Shown piece by piece: positions 42,238 through 51,327 of a stretch of DNA of 51,531 nt. Location: positions 1 through 51,531 of the forward strand of contig JAEXFN010000007.1 of assembly GCA_023400055.1 (NCBI GenBank), written 5' to 3'. The notes under the pieces were generated by a model. That model was given only the letters and a program-made list of their open reading frames with translations, made no database searches and had not been told where the DNA came from. The translations under genes and the position numbers were made by a program. The stretch's first letter is position 1; each line of letters starts with the position of its first letter. Origin of the DNA: Bacillota bacterium. Lineage in GTDB: Bacteria > Bacillota > UBA4882 > UBA8346.

Positions 42238-44142
42238 ATGCAGAAACGATTGAAAACCATCCAGGCCAATCTGTTTTTCTCATACTCGGCCCTGATCATG
42301 GCCAGCATCCTGATCTTCGCCGCCTTTTTCTATTATTACACTTCCTCGCTGTTAAAGAATCGGGCTTCCGCCTCCCAGCAAAGCCTCTGCCAATCGATCT
42401 CGGAAAAGCTCGACGCCGAGGTGCTCAAGATGAACACCGTCTCGATGAGCATCTGTTATTCCAGTCTGATCAAGAGCCACTTCTATAAGCATCTCTCTTA
42501 CAACATCAACCCGGACAGCGAAAGCACCGAGCTGAAAGTCGAAAAGTATTACAATACCAAGGAATTGATCGATATTTTCATGGCCATCATCGGCCCTTCC
42601 CAAACGGTCAGCCAGATTAACCTGTATGACTTCAACGGCGAGATGGTCGGGGCGGGCATCTCCAACACCACCACCAAGATCGCCTTGGGCAAGAAAGACT
42701 GGTATCACGAGGTATTATTAAAAAACGGCGCTAAATACATCTCCGCCCCCCACCCCGACAATCTGTTGATGCGCATCCGCGGCATCCCCGACGACAAGGT
42801 ATACATCTCGCTTTGCCGGGTATTGCTCGACCGGGACTGGACCCGGCAGGGGATCGTCGAGATCGAGCAGGACTGCGACACCATCTTCAGCGGGCTGAAC
42901 GATCTGGTGGACCGGGAGTCCGGCAGAAAACTGCTCTATGTCTTCAACAACGAGGGGCAAATGTTATTCCCGTACCACCGACGGCCGGACCGGCGCTACA
43001 CCGAGTATTTCAAGATCATCCGGCCGCAAGGCGGCGGCACCGCCTCGATCACCGTCCGGGACCCGGTCAGCCGCGCCCGGGAGATCGTCACCTATACCAG
43101 TTCGGAATACACCGGCTGGAAAGTGTTGATCGTCGAGTCGCAGCAACTGGTGCTGGCGCCGGTGGTCACGTTCACCAAGATCGTCGTCTTCGGCAGCGTG
43201 GGGTTGCTCCTGCTGACCCTGCTCATCTCCTTCGGGCTCGCCAAGAAAGTGACCATCCCGATCCAGCACATCCATCGGGCGATTCGCAAGTTGGACCTGG
43301 AGATGCTCTTTGCCCAGACTCAGCCCAAATTGACCAGTGATCTGAACGAGCTGGAAGAACTGAACGTGGCCTTTCAAAACATGAGCGTCAAATTGAAACA
43401 GTCCATGGACGCGCTGCTGCTCTCCCAATCTCAGGAGATGCAATCCAAGATGCTGGCGTTGCAATCCCAGATGAATCCCCACTTCTTATATAACACGCTG
43501 GCGACGGTGATCATCATGGCCGAGGAGAACATGCAGGACGGAGTGATCACCCTCTGCAAAAACGTCTCGCACATGCTCCGCTATATCTCCTCCCATAAGT
43601 CGCCGTTGGTCAAGCTGCAGGCGGAGCTGGAATATACCCAGAAATACCTGGAATGCATGAAATTCCGTTACCGGAGCCATCTCAGCTATGAGATCCGGAT
43701 CGACCCCCGGATGAACGAGATTGCCATTCCCAAGCTGGTCGTCCAGCCGCTGGTCGAAAACGCCATCAAACACGGCACTAAAAATGAGCCGCCTTGGCGG
43801 ATCCGGGTGGATGTTTTCCGGGTCGGCGACGGCCGGGATTGGCGGGTCACCGTCCAGGATAACGGGCCCGGCTTTGCACCGGAAGCCTTGGCCGCCATCG
43901 GCCAGAAGCTGCGCGAGATCGATCAGAATGGACTGCTGCCCAGTCTGGAACTGGACGGCATGGGGTTGTTAAATATTTATATCCGACTGAAACTGATCTA
44001 CGGTGAGCGAATGTTCTTTGAGATCGCCGATCGAGCGCAAGTTGGGCAAGGCGGCGCGGTGATCACCATCGGCGGCAGGTCGGAAGATTCCCTGGAGGAA
44101 CGAGATGGAGAACGCGGCAGTTTGGAAAGCCGTTGTGGCTGA
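42238..44142 (+). CDS. YesM-type sensor histidine kinase
   Basis: A 634-residue membrane kinase. A first membrane segment at about 13-36 and a second at about 305-330 enclose a large extracellular sensor; a HAMP-like linker (ITIPIQHIHRAIRKLDLEML-type) follows. The His_kinase domain has QSQMNPHFLYNTLATVIIMA with the phospho-His, and the ATPase part has PKLVVQPLVENAIKHG and VQDNGPGF. This architecture is that of kinases that sense sugars with a dedicated binding protein. The next gene starts 38 bp before its stop and encodes the partner regulator. Confidence 0.9.
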   Translation: MQKRLKTIQANLFFSYSALIMASILIFAAFFYYYTSSLLKNRASASQQSLCQSISEKLDAEVLKMNTVSMSICYSSLIKSHFYKHLSYNINPDSESTELKVEKYYNTKELIDIFMAIIGPSQTVSQINLYDFNGEMVGAGISNTTTKIALGKKDWYHEVLLKNGAKYISAPHPDNLLMRIRGIPDDKVYISLCRVLLDRDWTRQGIVEIEQDCDTIFSGLNDLVDRESGRKLLYVFNNEGQMLFPYHRRPDRRYTEYFKIIRPQGGGTASITVRDPVSRAREIVTYTSSEYTGWKVLIVESQQLVLAPVVTFTKIVVFGSVGLLLLTLLISFGLAKKVTIPIQHIHRAIRKLDLEMLFAQTQPKLTSDLNELEELNVAFQNMSVKLKQSMDALLLSQSQEMQSKMLALQSQMNPHFLYNTLATVIIMAEENMQDGVITLCKNVSHMLRYISSHKSPLVKLQAELEYTQKYLECMKFRYRSHLSYEIRIDPRMNEIAIPKLVVQPLVENAIKHGTKNEPPWRIRVDVFRVGDGRDWRVTVQDNGPGFAPEALAAIGQKLREIDQNGLLPSLELDGMGLLNIYIRLKLIYGERMFFEIADRAQVGQGGAVITIGGRSEDSLEERDGERGSLESRCG

Positions 44143-44866
44143 AGACGAAGAGTTAATCCTGAATCATATCATCAAAAACATTCACCAACTGCAACTGGGA
44201 TTCACGGTGGTCGGAGCGGCCCAAAACGGCAAACAGGCGCTGGCGTTGATCGCGGAGCATTCTCCCGATTTATTGCTGACCGATATCCGGATGCCGGTCA
44301 TTGACGGGCTGGAGCTGTTGAAGCAGGTCGCGCTGAATTATCCCTACATCAGGGCCATCATTATCAGCGGTTACAGCGAGTTTGAATACGCCAAGCAGGC
44401 CATCAAATACGGCGTCAAGGATTACCTGCTGAAACCGTTGGAACCCGATGAGCTGCGCAGGGCCTTGACGTTGATTAAACTCTCACTGGAGAATGAGGCC
44501 CGAACACTGATGGGTAAACTACCCGGGACGGCGCCGGACAGTCAGGCGCCCGAGGAGATCGTGACCATCGTCGCCCAGTTCATCAAGGACAATTTCACCC
44601 AGGAGATCAACCTCAACTCGCTGGCGAAGAGTTTCAACTTCAACGCTTCGTACCTGAGCAAGTTGTTCAAGAAATATCACGATGAGACGCCCGTCAAGTA
44701 TCTGCTGAATCTGCGGATCAATGAAGCCAAACACCTGCTGCGCAACCGGCCGGAGCTGGATATCCGCAGCGTCGGCGAGCTGGTCGGCTATCCCGATCAG
44801 TTCTATTTCAGCCGGATCTTCAAACATATGACCGGCAAAAGCCCTTCCGAGTTCCGGGAGGCGTGA
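44105..44866 (+). CDS. YesN-type response regulator with AraC output (compact)
   Basis: A 253-residue regulator. The receiver (1-125) has AEDEE, the phospho-Asp in LLLTDIRMPVIDGLELL, and KDYLLKPLE; the C-terminal 100 residues are an AraC-type double helix-turn-helix (INLNSLAKSFNFNASYLSKL, then VGELVGYPDQFYFSRIFK). Most YesN proteins are 350-540 residues with a middle domain; here only about 20 residues join the two parts. GGAGG lies 6 nt before the ATG. Likely target: the divergent ABC importer operon. Confidence 0.9.
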   Translation: MENAAVWKAVVAEDEELILNHIIKNIHQLQLGFTVVGAAQNGKQALALIAEHSPDLLLTDIRMPVIDGLELLKQVALNYPYIRAIIISGYSEFEYAKQAIKYGVKDYLLKPLEPDELRRALTLIKLSLENEARTLMGKLPGTAPDSQAPEEIVTIVAQFIKDNFTQEINLNSLAKSFNFNASYLSKLFKKYHDETPVKYLLNLRINEAKHLLRNRPELDIRSVGELVGYPDQFYFSRIFKHMTGKSPSEFREA

Positions 44867-44890
44867 GCCGCTGTCCGGGCATTAGACCGT

Positions 44891-45715
44891 TCATCGGTCG
44901 CCGATCCGTTCCGCCCGGAACTGGCTGGGCGGCAGGCCGCTCCATTTTCTGAAGCTCTTCGAAAACTGCAGCGGATCATCATAGCCCACCGAGCGGGCGA
45001 TATCGCCGATGGACAGCGCCGCCTCGGCCATCAGCGCGCAAGCTTTCTCCATGCGGAAACGGATCAAGAACTGCTGCGGGCTGATCCGCAAGCGCTCCTT
45101 GAATAAAAAGCAGAGATAACTGCGGTCCAAACCCACGAAAGCGGCGATCTGCCCGACCGTGATCTTCCGGGAATAATTCATCCGGATGAATTCCACGGCT
45201 TGCTTCAGATACAGCTCCGATTTGGACAGCTCGTTCCTGGCGCGATCCTCCCCCCGGCCGCTCGCTATCAACCGGGACAGGAAAAGATACAGTAAGCCTT
45301 TCACCTGGGTCTCCCTGCCCCGTTCCATGGCCTGCGCCGCCACCATCCGGGCGATGCAATCCGCCAGAAAGCCATCCCCATCCCGGTCAGCGGTGAAAAC
45401 CGGATCGGCCTGTGAAAGGCCGGCCGCTTCCAAATAGCGGGACGCCTGCGTCCCGTTGAATCCCAACCAGGAATAATGCCACGGCTCTTCCCGGTCCGCT
45501 TGATAAAAGGTCACCACATCGGGGCAGATCAGGAAAGCTTGGCCGGCCTGGAGCGGATAGAGCCGATCCCCCACTTGAAACCGGCCCCGGCCGCTGCGGA
45601 TGACATGAATCAGATAATGATCGCGGACCGCCGGACCGTAAAAATGTTCCGGCCGGCAATCCTCCATTCCACAATTGTACATATCAAGTTCCGACTCTTG
45701 TAACGACGATATCAA
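44891..45715 (-). CDS. AraC-family regulator with cupin sensor domain
   Basis: About 274 residues. I place the start at a TTG six nt after GGAG; a TTG five codons earlier and an internal ATG are alternatives. The N-terminal part is an AraC-type cupin (DHYLIHVIRSGRGRFQVGDR, LQAGQAFLICPDVVTFYQAD) for sugar binding and the C-terminal part has two helix-turn-helix motifs (ITVGQIAAFVGLDRSYLCFL, IGDIARSVGYDDPLQFSKSF). It is divergent from the GH4 gene 150 bp away and is the natural candidate to control it. Confidence 0.88.
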   Translation of the reverse strand: MISSLQESELDMYNCGMEDCRPEHFYGPAVRDHYLIHVIRSGRGRFQVGDRLYPLQAGQAFLICPDVVTFYQADREEPWHYSWLGFNGTQASRYLEAAGLSQADPVFTADRDGDGFLADCIARMVAAQAMERGRETQVKGLLYLFLSRLIASGRGEDRARNELSKSELYLKQAVEFIRMNYSRKITVGQIAAFVGLDRSYLCFLFKERLRISPQQFLIRFRMEKACALMAEAALSIGDIARSVGYDDPLQFSKSFRKWSGLPPSQFRAERIGDR

Positions 45716-45868
45716 GGTATTCTCCGGCAATTGCGTTCACTTCCAGCGTTGCTTTTTACCATTCTTCCAACATTATACCATATCTTCGCGACATTCCGCC
45801 ATTTACTTGGCAAGCCGATCCATTACAATGAAAACGTAACGATTACCGACTATCAGGAGGGTTTAGGA

Positions 45869-47188
45869 ATGAAGAAGATCGCTTTTATCGGCGCCGGCAG
45901 CTTTGGCTTCACCCGGGCGCTGGTCCGGGATATCCTGTCCTTCCCGGCGCTGGCCGACTGCACCATCGCGCTAATGGATATCGATCCCGAACGGCTGGCC
46001 TATATCAAAAAGGCCGTCGATACGATCGTGGCGGCCGGCCATTACCCCGCCAAGGTGCTGGCCACTACCGACCGGGTCGAGGCCCTGCAGGACGCCGACG
46101 GCGTGGTCTGCACCATTCTGGCCGGACGGGTGGAGGTCTGGCGGCACGATATCGAGATTCCCAAACAATACGGCGTGGACATCAATGTGGGCGACACCCG
46201 GGGGCCGGCCGGTATCTTCCGGGCACTGCGCACCATCCCGGTGATGCTGGAGATCTGCCGCGACATTGAGCGCTATTGCCCGGAAGCCGTTTTCCTGAAT
46301 TACACCAATCCCATGGCCATGCTCTGCCGGGCGATGCAGGGCCAGAGTCGGATCAAGGTGACCGGCCTCTGCCATAGCGTCCAGGGAACCGCCGCCATGC
46401 TGGCCAAATGGATCGGTGCCCCCATGGAGGAGATCACTTATTTGTGCGCCGGCATCAATCATCAGGCCTGGTATCTAAGTTACCAATGGAACGGCCAGGA
46501 TGCTTATCCGTTGATCCGGGCGGCGTTGCAAAAACCGGAGATCTTTAACGAAGAGCTGGTCCGCAACGAGATGTTCCTGCATCTGGACTATTACGTCACC
46601 GAATCCAGTGGCCACAATTCCGAATATAACGCCTGGTTCCGCAAACGCCCCGATCTGATCGAGCGCTATTGCACCCACAGCACCGGCTGGAACCCGGGGG
46701 TCTATGCCTATATTCTCAACGAATATCTGAAACGGGAAACCACCTGGAAAAGCGAGATCGACGATTGGTTCAAACAGCCCGTCGACCTCCAGCGCGGCAA
46801 GGAATACGCGGCCTATATCTTCAACGCCACCATCGGCGATGGAGAGTTGTTCCAATTCAACGGCAACGTCCGCAACTTCGGCCTCATCGACAACCTCCCC
46901 GAAGGCTGTTGCGTCGAGGTGCCGGTCCTGGCCTCCCGCCGCGGGCTGGACCCGATCCACGTCGGGCCGCTCCCCGAGCAACTGGCCATCTTGAACAATA
47001 TCAGTGCCCGTTGCGAGGAGCTGGCGGTGGCCGGGGCCATCGAAGGCGACCCGCGCAAGATCTTCCATGCGGTCTGCTACGATCCCCTGACCTCGGCCGT
47101 CCTGAGCCTGGATGAGATCCAGCGGATGGTCACCGCGATGTTCGAGGCCAACCGCGAATGGTTACCCCAGTTTAAGCATTTGAAATAA
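45869..47188 (+). CDS. melA: Glycoside hydrolase family 4, MelA-like alpha-galactosidase
   Basis: About 439 residues from the ATG behind AGGAGG. GH4 enzymes use NAD+ and Mn2+ in an unusual oxidation-elimination mechanism. The NAD site is FIGAGSFGFTRALVRDIL; the metal ligands are the Cys in GLCHSVQGTAAML and the His in CAGINHQAWYL. The alignment I can recall with E. coli MelA is close through ALMDIDPERL, NYTNPMAMLCRAM, VRNFGLIDNLPEGCCVEVPV and the C-terminus. Alpha-galactosidase is most likely; alpha-glucosidase or alpha-galacturonidase activity is possible. Cytosolic, consistent with uptake of oligosaccharides by the ABC importer. Confidence 0.87.
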   Translation: MKKIAFIGAGSFGFTRALVRDILSFPALADCTIALMDIDPERLAYIKKAVDTIVAAGHYPAKVLATTDRVEALQDADGVVCTILAGRVEVWRHDIEIPKQYGVDINVGDTRGPAGIFRALRTIPVMLEICRDIERYCPEAVFLNYTNPMAMLCRAMQGQSRIKVTGLCHSVQGTAAMLAKWIGAPMEEITYLCAGINHQAWYLSYQWNGQDAYPLIRAALQKPEIFNEELVRNEMFLHLDYYVTESSGHNSEYNAWFRKRPDLIERYCTHSTGWNPGVYAYILNEYLKRETTWKSEIDDWFKQPVDLQRGKEYAAYIFNATIGDGELFQFNGNVRNFGLIDNLPEGCCVEVPVLASRRGLDPIHVGPLPEQLAILNNISARCEELAVAGAIEGDPRKIFHAVCYDPLTSAVLSLDEIQRMVTAMFEANREWLPQFKHLK

Positions 47189-47233
47189 CCGTTCCGCTCC
47201 GGCCGGAAATGGCAGGACGAATCCGGGTCACAA

Positions 47234-47268
47234 AGTCGGCAGGCGATGCAACTCGCCTGCCGGCTTTA
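47234..47268 (+). terminator. Terminator of the GH4 gene
   Basis: AGTCGGCAGGCGA-TGCAAC-TCGCCTGCCGGCT, a 13-bp stem with one G-U pair, followed by TTATT. It lies about 45 bp past the stop. Confidence 0.75.
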
Positions 47269-47380
47269 TTCGTACTTATCGTTTGAAACTCAACTTTGGT
47301 AGCTCAAATTTACCAGTAAACCCTCAAAATCATAAGTATAACATCATAGCAACAAGTAAGCTCAGCAGCACCAATAACCA

Positions 47381-47810
47381 ACGGGCATCCGTCTCCAAGG
47401 AAGGAGACGGCGACGCTTCTTTTCAGGAAGAAAAACAGCGGTCGGGGTCGGAAGCCATAACTCTATTGCCAGACAGAATGCCATGGATGGCGGCGGCATG
47501 TTAGAACCCCGGATGAATGAGGAGGTATCGGAACCTCGGTTCCGACTGGGCGGATTCCAAAGGGTGTCCCACTACACCCTTTGGTCCTGGGTCAGGACAT
47601 GGAAGTCCAAAAATCGGCTTAGCCAGGACGGCGAAAAAAGCCGATGGTGTGGGGGCAGGAATAGCCCCCATCGACCCTCAGTCGCTCAAAGTTATTATTT
47701 TAATCTTTAATAGGTCAAGATTACTGTTTTAAGGATGCACTAAATTTCGTATAACCGCTGCCGGAACCGTGGGCCAAATAAACAAGCATCCAAAGTTCTT
47801 CCCTCTACAT
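47381..47810 (+). repeat. Composite multi-hairpin element, copy 2
   Basis: Module B (47381-47690) repeats the hairpin series of copy 1: CCGTCTCC/GGAGACGG, TCGGAACC-TC-GGTTCCGA, CCAAAGGGTGT/ACACCCTTTGG, GGGGGC/GCCCCC. Between the last two it has about 55 extra bases that form two more hairpins (GGAC/GTCC and ATCGGCTT/AAGCCGAT). Module A follows in inverted orientation (about 47740-47805, GGGCCAAATAAACAAGCATC). In the second hairpin a C-G pair of copy 1 is T-A here. No gene is supported in the spacer 47189-47848 apart from these elements and the GH4 terminator. Confidence 0.75.
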
Positions 47811-47848
47811 TTCCGTATCGAGCATAGAATTTAAAAAACGCTCCGTCG

Positions 47849-50800
47849 TCACTCTGCAAAATGCAATTTAATGGTTTTAATCTCATAAGATTTCATTTCC
47901 AATTGCAGCTCCCGGTCGGCGACGGCCAGCTCCGTTTCTTCCTTCTCCATCAGGTTGCATTCCACCGCCCGTTGCAGCCGGAAGTGGGAGCGCAGGGTCA
48001 CCGGGGTGCGCCGGTTGTAACACTCATAAAGCCGCAAAACAATTCCTTCGTCATCCTCGGCTCGCTTGACCGTTTCCAGGATCACATTTTCCCGGTCCAA
48101 CGCCAGCAAGGACAGCTCCGCCGGCAGCTTTCCGGCGTGGGCTGGTTCCGGCTTGGCATAGACCGGCACATTCACACTGTAGGCCGTCGGAACGGTCCGG
48201 CCTTCCCGCCAGTCGCCCGCATGAGGATAAAGCGAGTACAGGAAATGGTGCATCTCCCGGTCGGCCTCGGGGTTGGGATTGTTCCCCGACTTCAGCAAGG
48301 TCAGCCGGATCACGCCGTCCTTGATGTCGTGGCCGTATTTGCAATCGTTGATCAGGCTAACCCCATAGCCGGCCTCGGAGAGATCGGCCCATTTATGGGC
48401 GCAGACCTCGAAGCGGGCCAGATCCCAGGAGGTGTTCCAATGAGTCGGCCGCTCGACGTTGCCGAACTGAATGTCGTAGGTGGCCTTAGTGGCGTGAACG
48501 TCCACCGGGAAAGCCGCTTTCAAAAGAATCTGGCTTTCTTTCCAGTCGATGTGGGTATCGAAATCGATCCGCGGCAAGTCGTTATAAATGTAAATGTTCT
48601 GCACAATGGTCGAATCGAGGAACCGCTTGCGGATGCGAAGGCCGGCCCGCACCGGGCCCTGCTCGATGACGGCCGTCTCCTCCACCGCGTCGATGGCCCA
48701 TTGTTTCTCCTGATAATAAAGATCGATATTCCAGTTATCGTACTCCGCCGGTTTGTCTTCGAAAGCGAGCAGCCGGTTGCCGGCCCGGCCCGGTTGCAGA
48801 ACCTGCCGCCGGTTGCGCTTGTCGAAGAGGAAAGCGATGTTGCCCTGGGCGTCGATTTCGATCCGGAAGTAACGGTTCTCCAGCAACGACGGCCCCACGG
48901 AGAGTTCGGGCGGATCGGCCGTCTTTTCGGAACTCAATTGAAACGCCCGATACCCCTTGGCCGGCAGATCCGGGGCGTAGAACAGGACTTGGTTCCGGCC
49001 GGCGCTTTCCACCCGTTGCAAGGGGTGCTTCTGGCCCGTGGCATCGATCACGCTATGATAGGTGGAATGGTCCGGCTCCAAATCGGCCAGGACGATCTCC
49101 GAGCGGTTAAACGACAAGCTGTTGAAGGCGACGACCGCCGGTTGATCCAGCCGCACGGCCCCGGCCACCGCGGCCAGCGAATGTCCGGTCAGCTCCCGCC
49201 CGGTGGCGATGATCTGTTCGTATTGGCGGCGCGAGTCCTCGTAGACCTCCTTAATGGAAGAGCCGGGCAGAATATCGTGGAACTGGTTGAGCAAAATCGT
49301 CTCCCAACCCCGGTTCAACGCCGCTTGCGGATAGGAATCCCCAACCAGTTGCCGCCCCAGCACGGCCAAAAACTCCGCGTCCTGGTAAAGCAGCTCGCTT
49401 TGGCGGTTGTAGCGCTTGTTCCGGGCCATCGAGGTATACGTGCCGCGATGGAACTCCAGATACAATTCGCCCACCCATTTGGGAAGATCGGGCCGTCCCG
49501 CCACCTGCTGTTCCAAACGGCAGAAATAATCCCCGGCGGTGCCCGGCTGCACCCGGGGGCAACCGGGAATGGACCGGCTCATCCGGCGGCCCTGTTCCAA
49601 CATGTCCGGCGTGGTGCCGCCGCCGCCGTCCCCGTAACCGTAGGAGATCAGGATATCCCGGTTCAAACTCTTTTGCTGGTAACGCTGCCAGCCGCCCATA
49701 ATCGCCGCCGGCGTCAGCTTCCCGTTATAGGTCGTGAAATGGGAGCTGGGAGCGGCGCCGGGTTCGCGGGTCGTGATGAAATGGGTCAATACCGGGGTGC
49801 CGTCGATTCCTTCCCACATAAACGTGTCGTAAGGCAGCTTATTAAGGTCATTCCAGCTGATTTTGGTGGTCATGAAATAATCGATGCCCGAACGTTTCAG
49901 GATCTGCGGCAGCGCCGCGCTGTAACCGAAGACGTCCGGCAGCCAGAGCAGGCGGTTTCTCACGCCGAACTCGCGTTCAAAGAAGCGGGTCCCGAACAGG
50001 ATCTGGCGCACCAGCGATTCACCGGAGGCCAGGTTGCAGTCGGCCTCAACCCACATGGCCCCTTCCGCTTCCCAGCGGCCCTCACGGATCCGGGCGGCGA
50101 TCTTTTGATACAATTCGGGCTGATCTTCTTTGACGAACTGATAGAGCTGGGGCTGGCTCGACATGAAGATGTATTCCGGATAATCCTCCATCAGCTTTAA
50201 GACCGTGGCGAAACTGCGGGCCGCCTTCTCACGGGTCTGGGCCAGAGTCCACAGCCAGGCCACATCGATGTGGGTATGGCCGACGCAGGTGGCCAGCGGC
50301 GGCTCCGGCCTCTCCTGCAACGCGGCCAGCCCATCGCGCAAGCAAGCGGCGGCCGCCGCCAACGAGGCATAGAACGCTTCCGAATGCGGCTGACGGAGAT
50401 CCAGACGGTTGACCGCCCCGTTTAAGACTTCCAGCAGGGCCTGCCGCCGTTCGTCGCTTTCCGGAAGCTCCCGGGCGACCGACCACGGCACCCACAGATC
50501 ATAATATAATTCTTTGATCGGCTCATCCACCGCCACCAGCTGCACCTCGAGATCGCTGCGTTGTTCCAGCATGCCGCTGTAGGCCGCCAAATCGATCCGG
50601 TAGCTCCAGTTCCCTTCCGCGCTGCCGTTGCGGGCAAAAATGGCTTCGCGGTGATTGATGTCCAGCCCCTGAATCAGGGCGCCGTCGAGGTAAAGAAAGA
50701 ATTGGGGATTGGTGGCATCCCAGGCTCCCTCGCTTTGGCCGGTCGCCACCCGCAGCGCCAGTGTCTGGCCTTGAAACGCCGCGGGAATCGCCAGATCACT

Positions 50801-51007
50801 CCGGAACCAGTAATGGCGGTCCCGCCCGCCCCAGCGCATTCCGGTGACAAAGTCCCGCCAGGGCGAGGGATCGGCGTCGGCCGCCGCGCTGTTCGGGAAA
50901 TGCCCCTCTTTGAACTGCCAATGGTCCAGGGGCAGCTTGGCCCGGTCAATATAACCGGCCAATTCCTCACTGATCTTCTTGACCCTTTCCAGCATGAAAA
51001 AACCCAT
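47849..51007 (-). CDS. Alpha-mannosidase, glycoside hydrolase family 38
   Basis: A 1052-residue GH38 enzyme, normal length for the bacterial cytosolic type. After an N-terminal beta domain of about 240 residues the catalytic domain has GHTHIDVAWLWTLAQTREKA (zinc ligands His and Asp), EGAMWVEADCNLASGESLVR (nucleophile Asp) and LWLPDVFGYSAALPQILK. The C-terminal beta-sandwich domains run from about residue 640. GGGAGG lies upstream of the ATG and there is no signal peptide, so it should trim imported manno-oligosaccharides in the cell. It stands alone on the minus strand; the array at the right end lies beyond its promoter region. Confidence 0.92.
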   Translation of the reverse strand: MGFFMLERVKKISEELAGYIDRAKLPLDHWQFKEGHFPNSAAADADPSPWRDFVTGMRWGGRDRHYWFRSDLAIPAAFQGQTLALRVATGQSEGAWDATNPQFFLYLDGALIQGLDINHREAIFARNGSAEGNWSYRIDLAAYSGMLEQRSDLEVQLVAVDEPIKELYYDLWVPWSVARELPESDERRQALLEVLNGAVNRLDLRQPHSEAFYASLAAAAACLRDGLAALQERPEPPLATCVGHTHIDVAWLWTLAQTREKAARSFATVLKLMEDYPEYIFMSSQPQLYQFVKEDQPELYQKIAARIREGRWEAEGAMWVEADCNLASGESLVRQILFGTRFFEREFGVRNRLLWLPDVFGYSAALPQILKRSGIDYFMTTKISWNDLNKLPYDTFMWEGIDGTPVLTHFITTREPGAAPSSHFTTYNGKLTPAAIMGGWQRYQQKSLNRDILISYGYGDGGGGTTPDMLEQGRRMSRSIPGCPRVQPGTAGDYFCRLEQQVAGRPDLPKWVGELYLEFHRGTYTSMARNKRYNRQSELLYQDAEFLAVLGRQLVGDSYPQAALNRGWETILLNQFHDILPGSSIKEVYEDSRRQYEQIIATGRELTGHSLAAVAGAVRLDQPAVVAFNSLSFNRSEIVLADLEPDHSTYHSVIDATGQKHPLQRVESAGRNQVLFYAPDLPAKGYRAFQLSSEKTADPPELSVGPSLLENRYFRIEIDAQGNIAFLFDKRNRRQVLQPGRAGNRLLAFEDKPAEYDNWNIDLYYQEKQWAIDAVEETAVIEQGPVRAGLRIRKRFLDSTIVQNIYIYNDLPRIDFDTHIDWKESQILLKAAFPVDVHATKATYDIQFGNVERPTHWNTSWDLARFEVCAHKWADLSEAGYGVSLINDCKYGHDIKDGVIRLTLLKSGNNPNPEADREMHHFLYSLYPHAGDWREGRTVPTAYSVNVPVYAKPEPAHAGKLPAELSLLALDRENVILETVKRAEDDEGIVLRLYECYNRRTPVTLRSHFRLQRAVECNLMEKEETELAVADRELQLEMKSYEIKTIKLHFAE

Positions 51008-51054
51008 TTCGTAACCTCCCGGTCGGATTTTGATATTTCAAGGCAACCTTCGAA

Positions 51055-51070
51055 TCGGCACCTTTGCCGA
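51055..51070. promoter_or_regulatory. Candidate operator upstream of the mannosidase
   Basis: TCGGCA-CCTT-TGCCGA, a perfect 6-bp dyad about 50 bp before the mannosidase start, in position for a repressor or activator site. The remaining upstream DNA to 51300 shows no gene and no clear sigma-A promoter. Confidence 0.4.
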
Positions 51071-51327
51071 CTCTAAACTTGGTCGAACGAGGGCCCGGCG
51101 ATTGCCAACGGGCCGGATATACGTTGCAATATTTCGGATAAACTTTCCCAAATCCTGGCGCCGGATCAAAAAAGCCGAATTGAGCCTTTGTCCCCCGCGC
51201 GTCACGTTCCTTCGCTTATGGCGGAGATCCTGCGGCGGCTGCGCGGGCTCCTTTCGTTCCCGAAGATCCGTCCTGAATCATTCGAGAGGTTCGCTTCGTT
51301 ACAGAACATGCTCGTTTTGTTACCGAA

